A stretch of DNA of 64,000 nucleotides from Abyssibacter sp036156195 (GTDB lineage: Bacteria > Pseudomonadota > Gammaproteobacteria > Nevskiales > OUC007). The position numbers and the translations under genes were made by a program. Under the pieces are notes generated by a model that saw only the letters and a program-made list of their open reading frames with translations, searched no databases and had not been told where the DNA came from. Positions 7,835 through 16,584 of the stretch are shown here, piece after piece (position 1 is the first letter of the stretch; the number at the start of each line of letters is the position of its first letter). The DNA lies in the NCBI GenBank assembly GCA_036156195.1, contig JAYZUZ010000001.1, forward strand, positions 62,001 to 126,000, given 5' to 3'.

Positions 7835-9859
7835 ATGAGTGCCACGCCCTACCCGCATCTGCTGGAACCCCTGGATCTAGGCTTCACCACACTGCGTAAT
7901 CGCGTCCTGATGGGGTCGATGCATACCGGTCTGGAAGACAAGGCCAAAGACTTCCCCAAGTTGGCGGCTTACTTTCGCGAGCGCGCCGCAGGCGGCGTGG
8001 GGCTGATTGTCACGGGCGGGTTCTCGCCCAATATGGAGGGTTGGCTGTACCCGATGGCCTCCAAGCTGTCCTCACGGCGCGAGCTGGGTCGCCACCGTCA
8101 GGTCACCGATGCGGTGCATGAAGAGGGCGGCAAAATCTGTCTCCAGCTGCTGCATGCGGGTCGCTACAGTTATCACCCGCTGTCGGTGTCAGCCTCTAGT
8201 GCCAAGGCGCCGATTAATCCGTTTCGGCCACGTGGGCTGTCAACCTGGGGTATCTGGCGGCAGATCAAGGCCTACGCGCGTGCCGCCAAGCTGGCCAAGG
8301 AAGCCGGTTACGACGGCGTGGAGATCATGGCCAGCGAAGGCTATTTTCTGAATCAGTTCACCTGCCCCCGCACCAACCAGCGCAAGGACGAATGGGGTGG
8401 GCCGGTGGAAAACCGTTGTCGTCTGCCGGTGGAAGTGGTCAAGCACGTCCGGGAGGCCGTGGGCGAGGACTTCATCATCGTCTATCGCCTGTCGATGCTG
8501 GATCTGGTCGAGGGCGGCAACACCTGGGACGAGATCGTCTACCAGGGCAAGGCGGTTGAGGCCGCTGGCGCCACGCTGATCAATACCGGTATTGGCTGGC
8601 ATGAGGCGCGCGTGCCGACGATTGTCACATCTGTTCCCCGCGCGGCCTTTGTGGATGTCACGCACCGGATGAAGGCCGAGTTGTCGATTCCGGTGATTAC
8701 CACCAACCGCATCAATGACCCGCAGGTCGGCGAAGACATCATCGCCAGCGGCAAGGCCGACATGGTCTCCATGGCGCGGCCACTGCTGGCCGATGCCGCG
8801 TTCGTCAACAAGGCCGCGGCGGGTAAGGCGGACGAGATCAACATCTGCATCGCCTGTAACCAGGCCTGTCTGGACCACACCTTCCAGTTGCAGCGGGCCA
8901 GTTGTCTGGTGAACCCGCGCGCCTGCTACGAGACCGAGCTGAACTTTGAGCCTGTAACCGCCGCCAAGTCCATCGCCGTGGTGGGCGCCGGTCCCGCCGG
9001 GCTGGCGTTTTCGGTCGAAGCGGCCAAGCGCGGCCACACGGTCACTCTGATCGAGCGCGCGGATGAGGTGGGCGGCCAGTTCAACATGGCCAAGCGGATC
9101 CCCGGCAAGGAAGAGTTCGACCACTCGCTGAACTACTTCAAACGTCAGCTCGAGCTGGCGGGCGTGACCGTACAGCTCGGGACCGAAGCGAGCACCGAAT
9201 CTCTGCTGGCGGGCGGCTACGATGAGATCGTGCTGGCCACGGGCGTCAGCCCGCGCGTGCCGCAGATTGACGGCATCGACCACGACAAGGTGCTGATCTA
9301 CACCGATGTGCTGCGAAACAACGCGCCGGTGGGCAAGACCGTTGCCGTTGTGGGTGCCGGTGGCATCGGCTTTGACGTCTCGGAGTTTCTCGTTCAGGAC
9401 GAGTCGCCGACTCTGGACCCCAAGGCCTGGCAGGCTGAATGGGGCGTGGACATGACAGTCTCGGCGCCGGGTGGCCTGCTACCCAAGCAACCCGAGCCGC
9501 CTGCGCGCACGGTGTACCTGCTGCAGCGCAAGGACGAAAAACTGGGCAAGCGATTGGGCAAGACCAGCGGCTGGGTGCATCGCACCAGCCTCATCGACAA
9601 GCAGGTGCAGATGATCGGCAACGTGAGCTACGAGCGTATCGATGACGACGGCCTGCATCTCATGATCGGTGACGAGCCCAAGACACTGGCCGTGGACCAT
9701 GTGGTGATCTGTGCCGGCCAGGAGCCTCTGCGTGAGCTGATGGATGGGCTGGAGGCCGGCGGTGCCTCGGTGCATCTCATCGGTGGGGCCGATGTGGCCG
9801 CCGAGCTGGACGCCAAGCGGGCGATTCGCCAGGCCAGCGAGCTGGCCGCGGCGATCTAG
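7835..9859 (+). CDS. fadH: NADPH-dependent 2,4-dienoyl-CoA reductase
   Basis: Reduces 2,4-dienoyl-CoA intermediates during beta-oxidation of unsaturated fatty acids. The 674 residues match the full family length: an N-terminal Old-Yellow-Enzyme-like TIM barrel (FTTLRNRVLMGSMHTGLED, HAGRYSYHP), the 4Fe-4S cluster motif CIACNQACLD with a further Cys in ASCLVNPRAC, then FAD/NADPH-binding Rossmann regions (AVVGAGPAGLAFSVEAAKRG and AVVGAGGIGFDVSEFL). AAGGAA precedes the ATG. Nearby, the enoyl-CoA hydratase-like gene under PadR control suggests a small fatty-acid degradation locus. Confidence 0.96.
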   Translation: MSATPYPHLLEPLDLGFTTLRNRVLMGSMHTGLEDKAKDFPKLAAYFRERAAGGVGLIVTGGFSPNMEGWLYPMASKLSSRRELGRHRQVTDAVHEEGGKICLQLLHAGRYSYHPLSVSASSAKAPINPFRPRGLSTWGIWRQIKAYARAAKLAKEAGYDGVEIMASEGYFLNQFTCPRTNQRKDEWGGPVENRCRLPVEVVKHVREAVGEDFIIVYRLSMLDLVEGGNTWDEIVYQGKAVEAAGATLINTGIGWHEARVPTIVTSVPRAAFVDVTHRMKAELSIPVITTNRINDPQVGEDIIASGKADMVSMARPLLADAAFVNKAAAGKADEINICIACNQACLDHTFQLQRASCLVNPRACYETELNFEPVTAAKSIAVVGAGPAGLAFSVEAAKRGHTVTLIERADEVGGQFNMAKRIPGKEEFDHSLNYFKRQLELAGVTVQLGTEASTESLLAGGYDEIVLATGVSPRVPQIDGIDHDKVLIYTDVLRNNAPVGKTVAVVGAGGIGFDVSEFLVQDESPTLDPKAWQAEWGVDMTVSAPGGLLPKQPEPPARTVYLLQRKDEKLGKRLGKTSGWVHRTSLIDKQVQMIGNVSYERIDDDGLHLMIGDEPKTLAVDHVVICAGQEPLRELMDGLEAGGASVHLIGGADVAAELDAKRAIRQASELAAAI

Positions 9860-9869
9860 GCGCTCGTGT

Positions 9870-10373
9870 TCAGGCGGTCCCGGTGGGTGGCGGCGGTTTC
9901 AACTCGTCCACCGGGATCGGGCTCAGCTCGGGTGTAATGGCCAACTGTCGACGTAGCTTGTGTGCCGTGGTCGCCGACCACAGGAAAAACGCCACGCCCA
10001 GTGACACGAGATACTCGACGACCAGCCCGGCAGTGATGCGACGTTCGAACAGCGTCCCGAACGCCCCGCAGTTATCCAGGCGACGCCCGTCGAGAAACGC
10101 GAAGCCGACCCAGCTGCAGTAAATCACGTAGAGACAGACGAGGCACAGCGTGGCCAACGAGGCCTTGCGGCCGCTGATCAGCCAGATGCCCAGCGCGCCC
10201 TCGAAGATGACCAACGCATAGCTGGCCGGGGGCACCGCCCAGTCCGGCATCATTTGATAGCTGGCCACGGCCGCCACGAACCCGGCCGGATCAAACAGCT
10301 TGGCGATGGCGGATACCAGCAGCAGGCTGCCAAAGAAATACCGCCCAACATGATTGAACAACGGTTCCCGCAT
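9870..10373 (-). CDS. MauE/DoxX-like membrane protein
   Basis: A protein of about 167 residues with four predicted membrane segments (RYFFGSLLLVSAIAKLF, a segment from YALVIFEGALGIWLIS, CLVCLYVIYCSWVGFAF, and VVEYLVSLGVAFFLW) and a Pro-rich tail. The fold and the DNCGAFG loop resemble MauE/DoxX-type proteins, linked in other systems to redox or disulphide maturation; the role here is unknown. The ATG at 10373 has GGGGAAGGCGGG just upstream; an ATG ten codons earlier lacks this. It converges with fadH. Confidence 0.75.
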   Translation of the reverse strand: MREPLFNHVGRYFFGSLLLVSAIAKLFDPAGFVAAVASYQMMPDWAVPPASYALVIFEGALGIWLISGRKASLATLCLVCLYVIYCSWVGFAFLDGRRLDNCGAFGTLFERRITAGLVVEYLVSLGVAFFLWSATTAHKLRRQLAITPELSPIPVDELKPPPPTGTA

Positions 10374-10468
10374 TGTCCCGCCTTCCCCTGGGCTGGTGGC
10401 CAAGTCGGTCCTGGCTCGGTCAACCAGTATTATGGGTCGCTGAACCGTTTTTCAAACGCAGGGATGTC

Positions 10469-11416
10469 ATGTCGAAGTTCTTGATCGCCGTTGCCATCGT
10501 GATCGGTGTGCTCGGTATCGGTACCTACGCCTATATCGAAACCCATCCGCAGGAGGCCCTGGCGCTGGCGATGAGCGCCGAGCGCGAGCGGGCCATGCTC
10601 AGCGAACAAACCGTGCAGGTAGGTGAGGATCGCTGGCCCTATCTGGAAGGCGGCAGCGGCGATGTTGTGCTGCTACTGCACGGGTTTGGCGGCGACAAGG
10701 ACAACTGGACTCGTTTTGCCGGGCATCTGACGGCCGATCATCGCGTGATCGCCCCTGACTTACCGGGCTTCGGGGATAACGCCCGGCATGAGGATCAGTC
10801 CTACGACATCGCCACTCAACGCGAGCGTCTGGCGGCATTCGTGCAAGCGATGGGGCTCAAGCAGTTTCATCTGGCGGGAAACTCCATGGGGGGTAATCTT
10901 GCCGCCGCCTATGCACACGCCTACCCGGAGCAATTGCTGTCGCTGGGCCTGCTCAATGCAGCGGGTGTGGAATCTCCGGTCCCCAGCGATCTCGCACGTG
11001 AGTACGAGGCCACCGGCAAGGTGTCGCTCATCCCGCGTACGCGTGAGGACTACGATCACCTGATGGACATGGTGTTCGTCGACAAACCTTATGTGCCGCC
11101 GTTTGCCGTGGATGCCTTGGCCGAGCGGGCCATCGAGAACGCCGATTTTCGCCAGAAGGTGTTCGTGGAGTACCGCCAGAACCTACTGCGTCTTGAGCCG
11201 CTATTGCCAGAGATCGAGACGCCCACGCTGGTGATCTGGGGTGATACCGATCGGCTCATCCATGTGTCCGCCGCGCGGGTCATGCATGATCTGTTGCCCA
11301 ACTCCGAACTGGTGGTTATGGAAAACATGGGGCACGTTCCCATGATCGAGAACCCGCGCGCGACGGTTGAGCTGTACGGGCCGTTTATTGATCGGCATAC
11401 GCCTGCCGGTATGTAG
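10469..11416 (+). CDS. Membrane-anchored alpha/beta hydrolase
   Basis: An alpha/beta-hydrolase of 315 residues with an N-terminal signal anchor (MSKFLIAVAIVIGVLGIGTY). Motifs: the oxyanion-hole segment LLLHGFGGDKDNW, the nucleophile elbow AGNSMGGNLA with catalytic Ser, an acidic residue near IWGDTDRLI, and the catalytic His in ENMGHVPMIENP. The substrate is unknown; lipase, esterase and meta-cleavage hydrolases share these features. AGGGATGTC precedes the ATG. It is followed directly by a phosphatase-like gene and a DNA glycosylase gene, probably in one transcript. Confidence 0.9.
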   Translation: MSKFLIAVAIVIGVLGIGTYAYIETHPQEALALAMSAERERAMLSEQTVQVGEDRWPYLEGGSGDVVLLLHGFGGDKDNWTRFAGHLTADHRVIAPDLPGFGDNARHEDQSYDIATQRERLAAFVQAMGLKQFHLAGNSMGGNLAAAYAHAYPEQLLSLGLLNAAGVESPVPSDLAREYEATGKVSLIPRTREDYDHLMDMVFVDKPYVPPFAVDALAERAIENADFRQKVFVEYRQNLLRLEPLLPEIETPTLVIWGDTDRLIHVSAARVMHDLLPNSELVVMENMGHVPMIENPRATVELYGPFIDRHTPAGM

Positions 11417-11418
11417 CC

Positions 11419-11898
11419 TTGTCGGGGGTTCTCACCGCCATTCGTCAGTACCGCCGGCTCGGCGAGTATTTGCATAGCGCAGGCCAGCCCACTGCCAGAC
11501 AGCTCGACCAACTGGGCGAGGCGGGCATTGGGCTGGTCGTCAATCTGGCGCTACTGGATTCGGACCACGCGGTCCCGGATGAGGCCGATCGCCTGGAGGT
11601 GCAGGGCATTGGCTACAGCCACCAGCCCATTGATTTCGCAGCACCATCGCGGGCTCATGTTGCTCGACTCGCGGCGACACTGGCCGCGCATACGCAGACT
11701 CCGGTACTCGTCCACTGCGCCTACAACATGCGGGTGTCGGCCATGCTGTTTCTGTACCGGGTGCTGCATCTCGGAGTCGCGCCGGCGACAGCGTTGCCAG
11801 ATTTACTGGCGCTGTGGACGCCGACCGGCCCGTGGCGGGTCTTGCTGGATGACATGCTGCTCGAAGAAGGCTACGCGCCGCTGCCACATGGAGCATGA
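11419..11898 (+). CDS. Protein-tyrosine-phosphatase-like protein with altered signature
   Basis: A product of about 159 residues beginning at a TTG two bases after the hydrolase stop; the start is uncertain. RRLGEYLHSAGQPTARQLDQ and the region around LVVNLALLDSDHAVPDEA resemble the dual-specificity phosphatase fold. The would-be catalytic loop reads VHCAYNMRVSA, giving Cys-x4-Arg, not the Cys-x5-Arg needed for phosphatase chemistry. I recall similar HC-x-x-NMRVSA loops in a proteobacterial subfamily, so this is probably a family trait. Its activity is unclear. It overlaps the start of the DNA glycosylase gene by 11 bases. Confidence 0.75.
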   Translation: MSGVLTAIRQYRRLGEYLHSAGQPTARQLDQLGEAGIGLVVNLALLDSDHAVPDEADRLEVQGIGYSHQPIDFAAPSRAHVARLAATLAAHTQTPVLVHCAYNMRVSAMLFLYRVLHLGVAPATALPDLLALWTPTGPWRVLLDDMLLEEGYAPLPHGA

Positions 11899-12409
11899 GG
11901 TGGTTGTCACGGGCTTTGCGCCTCTGGCTGATGACGCCGCCCGGGTACTGGTGCTGGGCTCGCTGCCCAGTGTGGCCTCCGTGCAGGCCGGGCAGTATTA
12001 CGGGCACGCCCGCAATGCTTTCTGGCCGATCATGGGGCGCTTGTTCGCGTTTGATGCGAACGCGGATTATCCCGACCGGTGCGCGGCGCTAAAGGCCGCA
12101 GGTGTTGCGGTCTGGGACGTTGCGGCGCAGGCGCAGCGACCGGGCAGTCTGGATTCGGCCATCCGGCCTCCCTCGGTGCGGCCGACTGACCTCGACGGGC
12201 TGCTGCAGCGCTGCCCCGGTATTGGTCACCTGTTCTTCAACGGGGGCACCGCAGCCCGGCTGTTTCGCCGGCATCACCCGGCCGATGCGGCAATTCGTCA
12301 ACTGCCCGCCACGCAGCTGCCCTCCACGAGCCCGGCGCATGCCAGCCTGCGTTTTGAGCAGAAGTTGGCGGCCTGGCAGTCACTTCGCGACCGCTTGCAG
12401 GCCAGCTGA
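11888..12409 (+). CDS. DNA-deoxyinosine (hypoxanthine) glycosylase, uracil-DNA-glycosylase superfamily
   Basis: A 173-residue enzyme of the uracil-DNA-glycosylase superfamily, predicted to excise deaminated purine (hypoxanthine) from DNA. The start is the ATG at 11888 inside the end of the preceding gene. Supporting motifs: VLVLGSLPSVASVQAGQYYG near the N-terminus, HARNAFWPIMGRLF, AVWDVAAQAQRPGSLDSAI, and the C-terminal LPSTSPAHA typical of this subfamily. The longer reading frame upstream is a shadow of the phosphatase-like gene. Confidence 0.9.
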   Translation: MEHEVVVTGFAPLADDAARVLVLGSLPSVASVQAGQYYGHARNAFWPIMGRLFAFDANADYPDRCAALKAAGVAVWDVAAQAQRPGSLDSAIRPPSVRPTDLDGLLQRCPGIGHLFFNGGTAARLFRRHHPADAAIRQLPATQLPSTSPAHASLRFEQKLAAWQSLRDRLQAS

Positions 12410-12527
12410 CCAACGGGGCTCGGGCGACCGCCGCTTGGGGCATCATCGCCCCTACAATGCGCGCTTTATTGCCAGGAGCGTCGCCCGTGAGCCAGTCGTC
12501 CCACCTGCCTGTCATGGGTAAAGGCAT

Positions 12528-13985
12528 ATGACCGGCTTGGTCGTGGTGGATCGGCTGGAGGACTGGCCCGACCCGCCGGCGGGTGTGACGGTGATGACCG
12601 CAGCCGATTACCTCACCGATGACCGCCACGCCGGCGGCGGGCGGCGGCGTGTCTACAATCTTTGCGACTCCTACCGGTATCAAAGCGCCGGTTACTACGT
12701 GTCCCTTCTCGCCGGTGCGCGCGGACATCAGCCGCTACCGGACATCACAACAGTGCAAGACCTCAAGGGGCGTGACGGCCCCCGGGTGTTCCGTGCCGAA
12801 ACTGATGACCTGGTCCAGACCAGTCTGGCGCCGCTGGAGTCGGATACCTACGCACTGGATGTGTTCTTTGGTCGCAGCCACGCCAAGCGGCATGCCCGGC
12901 TCGCACGTGCCTTGTTCAACCTGTTTCCGGCACCGCTGCTGCGGGCGCGCTTCAAGCGAGGTCAGCGCTGGGAGATCATCGGCCTGTCCGCCATCGCTCT
13001 GGACGATGTTGCGCCCGGGCAGCGGGCCTTCATGCAGGCGGCGGCCAGCGACTATTTCGCTGGCAAGCGGCCGACGCGCAAACGGGTCAAACGCGCACGC
13101 TACGATCTGGCGATTCTGCATAACCCCGCCGAGAAGGAGCCGCCCTCGGACCCCAAAGCGCTGAAGCTGTTCCGGCATGCGGCTGAGGATCTGGGTTTTG
13201 GCGTGGAGTTTCTGGAGCGCAGCGACTTCGGCCGGTTGCTGGAGTTCGACGCCCTGTTCATCCGCGAGACCACAGCGGTGAATCACCACACCTACCGCTT
13301 TGCGCGCCGTGCCGCGCAGGACGATCTGGTGGTCATCGACGACCCCGACTCCATTCTGCGTTGTACGAACAAGGTCTGGCTGGCACAGCGCATGACGCGG
13401 GCGGGTGTGCCCACGCCCCAGACCCTGATCCTGCACCGCGGCAATCTCAAGGACGTGGCGGAACAGATTGGTTTCCCTTGTGTGCTCAAGCAGCCCGATA
13501 GCGCCTTTTCGCGGGGCGTGGTCAAAATCGACGACGAGGCTGAGCTGCGGCGCGTGGCCCGCGAGTTGCTGGAGCGCTCCGACCTGCTGGTGGTGCAGGC
13601 CTTTGTGCCGACCGAATACGACTGGCGCATCGGCGTGCTGGGCGGTCAGCCCTTGTACGCCTGCCGTTACTTCATGGCGCCGTCGCACTGGCAGATCATC
13701 AAGCGGGACGAGGCCGGCAAGCAGGAAGGTGACGCTGAGACCCTTCCGATTGATGCCGTACCCACACGGGTGCTGGATGTGGCGATGAAGGCTGCCGCCA
13801 CCGTCGGCAAGGGCCTGTACGGCGTCGATCTCAAGCAGTTCGGCAAGCGCGTGGCCCTGATCGAGGTCAACGACAACCCAAGCATTGATGCGGGCGTGGA
13901 GGACCAGGTGCTGGGCAATGATCTCTACCGTATCGTGATGCAGCACATGCTGGACCGGTTGGACGAGCGGACACGTCGGCAGTGA
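12528..13985 (+). CDS. RimK-family ATP-grasp ligase with RLAN N-terminal domain
   Basis: A 485-residue protein with an N-terminal RimK-like domain (NLCDSYRYQSAGYYVSLLAG) and a C-terminal ATP-grasp domain: CVLKQPDSAFSRGVVKI, VQAFVPTEYDWRIGVL, and the metal-binding VALIEVNDNPSID. Members join an amino acid to a carboxylate; the substrate here is unknown and could be a ribosomal protein tail or a small molecule. AAAGG lies just before the ATG. The gene's stop overlaps the start of a GNAT acetyltransferase gene, and such RimK/GNAT pairs recur in proteobacteria, so they may modify the same target. Confidence 0.9.
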   Translation: MTGLVVVDRLEDWPDPPAGVTVMTAADYLTDDRHAGGGRRRVYNLCDSYRYQSAGYYVSLLAGARGHQPLPDITTVQDLKGRDGPRVFRAETDDLVQTSLAPLESDTYALDVFFGRSHAKRHARLARALFNLFPAPLLRARFKRGQRWEIIGLSAIALDDVAPGQRAFMQAAASDYFAGKRPTRKRVKRARYDLAILHNPAEKEPPSDPKALKLFRHAAEDLGFGVEFLERSDFGRLLEFDALFIRETTAVNHHTYRFARRAAQDDLVVIDDPDSILRCTNKVWLAQRMTRAGVPTPQTLILHRGNLKDVAEQIGFPCVLKQPDSAFSRGVVKIDDEAELRRVARELLERSDLLVVQAFVPTEYDWRIGVLGGQPLYACRYFMAPSHWQIIKRDEAGKQEGDAETLPIDAVPTRVLDVAMKAAATVGKGLYGVDLKQFGKRVALIEVNDNPSIDAGVEDQVLGNDLYRIVMQHMLDRLDERTRRQ

Positions 13986-14443
13986 ATGAGGGGCCGCTGA
14001 TCCGCTCAGCCACGCCGGCGGACCTGCATGCGCTGCTGACCCTGGAAGCCGGTTTCGCCAGCGATCGCATCACGCCGCGGGCCATGCGCCGCTTGTTGCA
14101 GCGCCCGTCTGCACAAATGCGGGTGATTGATGGCGAGTCGCCGCCCAACACGCTGGCAGCGGCGTCCATTCTGCTGACCCGTCGCGGCAGCCGGGTCGCC
14201 CGCCTGTACTCGCTCGTTGTGGCGCCGTCAGCTCGGGGGCAGGGCCTGGGTGACGCGCTGGTCGATGACGCCATGCATCTAGCCCGGCTGGGTGACTGCG
14301 ACCGACTGAGCCTGGAGGTCGCCGAGTCGAACACAGCCGCGCGCAGGCTCTACGCTCGCCACGGGTTCTCGGAGGCCAAGCGCCTGCCGGGGTACTACGC
14401 GGATGGCGGCGATGGCTTGCGGCTTTGCCGGGCGCTGATCTGA
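13982..14443 (+). CDS. GNAT-family N-acetyltransferase
   Basis: A 153-residue acetyltransferase. The acetyl-CoA-binding segment is clear: ARLYSLVVAPSARGQGLGDA with the R-x-x-G-x-G/A pattern, followed by LSLEVAESNTAARRLYARHG and a final GYYADGGDGLRLCRAL. The GTG start at 13982 overlaps the stop of the RimK-like gene, so the two are translationally coupled. Substrate unknown. Confidence 0.9.
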   Translation: MNEGPLIRSATPADLHALLTLEAGFASDRITPRAMRRLLQRPSAQMRVIDGESPPNTLAAASILLTRRGSRVARLYSLVVAPSARGQGLGDALVDDAMHLARLGDCDRLSLEVAESNTAARRLYARHGFSEAKRLPGYYADGGDGLRLCRALI

Positions 14444-14460
14444 ATCACCGCAGCCGGGCG

Positions 14461-16365
14461 TTAACGCTGGATTCGGCAGAACATCTGACCGGCGAGGAGG
14501 TAGAACGTCCCGTCCTCGGGGCCCAGTTCCATCGCCGTCGCCTCAGCCAGGTCGCAGTCGTGCCGTATGCGATCACGTTCGCTGAAGAACTCGGACTCGA
14601 ACCGGCGGATCTGGCCAGGCGCATCCGCGACATCAATCCATGTGTCCAGACCCGATGTCCGCGACGGGCCCGGTGCAATCAGGCCGAGCTCCGCAAATGT
14701 CTCGCTCGACAGAACTTGCCCGGATCCGGTGTAGATGCGTGTGCCATCAGCAGAGATTTCAAGGTGGTCCGGCGTGCCCGATACGGCGCCGTGATCATCT
14801 TCCAGCACGATAGGCATGCCGGTTATCGTTGTATCGAGCGTGTACAGCGAATTGGGGTGGAAGCCCTCGCCAATGTAGACGTAACGCCCCGTCGGTGATT
14901 GGGCCAATAGAGGGCGCCCCCGAATGATCCGTTCGCCGGCCACACGGGACACCTGAGTGGTGTCCCCGCGCTCGATAAGGGCGATGTGGGCGAGGCCGCC
15001 GTTGGTCGAGACCAGCACCTTCCCGGGTACGGGCTCGATGACATCCCAGGTCGCCGGATCCTCTGCGGCGGCAAGCACGTCGATGAAATCGATGCCGTTG
15101 TCGGGGAGCGTGATGACCGCGACTGCGCCGTCGTCCTGCATTGCGACGTACAGCGACTTGCCGTCCTGGCTCAGGGCAAGGCCCCGTGGAGTGCCGCCCG
15201 TCACGAGGGTGCGCACCACGGTCATGTTCGTGAGGTCGATCACCTGGATTTCCCCGGCCTCAGGCAGGCTGATGTACGCATGCTGACTCGCGTCATCGAC
15301 GGCCAACGCATGCCCTGCCGAGGCAAGAGGTCGTTGGGTCGTCTGAATCACACGACCGTCACTGCCGCGCGGGGCACCCCAGAAAAAGGTGCCAAATCCG
15401 AAGACCGGGCCTTCGAAAATGTTGCGCCAGCTGGTGATGGTTTCGATGTCGAGATCCGATTGCCCGTCGCCGTTGGTGTCGACGCTGTCAAAACGGGCGG
15501 AGCTGCGGTTGCTCTGAGCACTGATGCGCACATGGGTGGAATGACGCCCATGCAGGGCGAGAGTGCCTTCCCGCGGGGTGCTGTTCTCGCTGCCGACGAG
15601 GGGCTGCGTCGTGTCCACGTCAACGTAGCCGCCATAGAAGCCGCTGATCAATCGTCCGCTGTAGGCGTATTCGAAGGTCCCGGTTTCCACGTTGGAGTGA
15701 TGCTGCAGGGCGTGATCGGCGATTTCCTCAACGTAACCGGCAATGGTGAATTGCAGGGCAATTGATCCGGTATCACTTTGGACAATCGACAATTGCTTGG
15801 ATTCGTCGTGCACATAGGTCAGCGCGCCCACAATGCCCACATCGCCATTGTCGGTGCGGACCACGAAGCTGCTAAAGCGCACATCTACGCTGAGTTGATT
15901 GCGTGTTGAATCCGGGTCAAACCCTCCTGCCGCAATGGTCAGCAGCAGTCTGCCGTGGGCGCGGTCGTCCAGTTCCGTCCGATGACAATGGTCGAATGTC
16001 ACATCCAGGGTGTCCCCCGCCGACAACTGATCATCGCTGTCGAGATCGTTCAGTACCGCGCTGGCCTGGCCACCGGCCAGGTCGCAGTCAATGCTGAACG
16101 TCGGTGCGAAACGGCGGTGTGCGGTTTCCAGGATGTCGTCGGCCAGGCGGATGAGCTGAAGCGTTGCTTCGGACAACCCGGAGGCGTGGGCGGTCACCGT
16201 CAGTGCGTCCACCGAATCGCCTCTTCGGTTTTCATCCAACGAAATCCTCAGCGCCTGCTGGGCGGGATTCAGCGTGGATCCCGATGACGAACCACCCCCG
16301 CATGCGGTCACGGTGATGAGCGCAAGAACTGCCGTGGTGGTTCGGAGAAGCGGTGCAGGGAACAT
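14461..16365 (-). CDS. Lipoprotein with beta-propeller (YVTN-like) C-terminal half
   Basis: About 634 residues from the ATG at 16365, chosen because it best leads into a signal peptide (MFPAPLLRTTTAVLALITV) ending in lipobox T-A-C followed by a GGGSSSGS linker. The first half is a beta-rich region with DTNGDGQSDLD, a calcium-loop-like motif. The second half has repeats such as VIDLTNMTVVRTLVTGGTPR and LALSQDGKSLYVAMQDDGAV, typical of YVTN-type propellers. It probably sits at the cell surface. An ATG ten codons upstream (16395) is possible. The gene converges with the GNAT gene. Confidence 0.8.
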   Translation of the reverse strand: MFPAPLLRTTTAVLALITVTACGGGSSSGSTLNPAQQALRISLDENRRGDSVDALTVTAHASGLSEATLQLIRLADDILETAHRRFAPTFSIDCDLAGGQASAVLNDLDSDDQLSAGDTLDVTFDHCHRTELDDRAHGRLLLTIAAGGFDPDSTRNQLSVDVRFSSFVVRTDNGDVGIVGALTYVHDESKQLSIVQSDTGSIALQFTIAGYVEEIADHALQHHSNVETGTFEYAYSGRLISGFYGGYVDVDTTQPLVGSENSTPREGTLALHGRHSTHVRISAQSNRSSARFDSVDTNGDGQSDLDIETITSWRNIFEGPVFGFGTFFWGAPRGSDGRVIQTTQRPLASAGHALAVDDASQHAYISLPEAGEIQVIDLTNMTVVRTLVTGGTPRGLALSQDGKSLYVAMQDDGAVAVITLPDNGIDFIDVLAAAEDPATWDVIEPVPGKVLVSTNGGLAHIALIERGDTTQVSRVAGERIIRGRPLLAQSPTGRYVYIGEGFHPNSLYTLDTTITGMPIVLEDDHGAVSGTPDHLEISADGTRIYTGSGQVLSSETFAELGLIAPGPSRTSGLDTWIDVADAPGQIRRFESEFFSERDRIRHDCDLAEATAMELGPEDGTFYLLAGQMFCRIQR

Positions 16366-16584
16366 GAGCAGGTCCGTTGAGAGGCGATTCGCCATGGGGG
16401 GGCTGCAGGGAGGGTGCCCCGCCAGCCGATGCACCACGCTTGTCGCACGGAACGGGGACAAGACTCAAGCGCCACGCGCGGCCGTTGGCGCCGGAGTGCT
16501 CCGGCTCGGGTTGTTCATGCGTTCACTCTTCGCTCACGCCAAGTCGTGCATGGTGCCCTGTTAAGACACTAGGGGGGGTATGCC

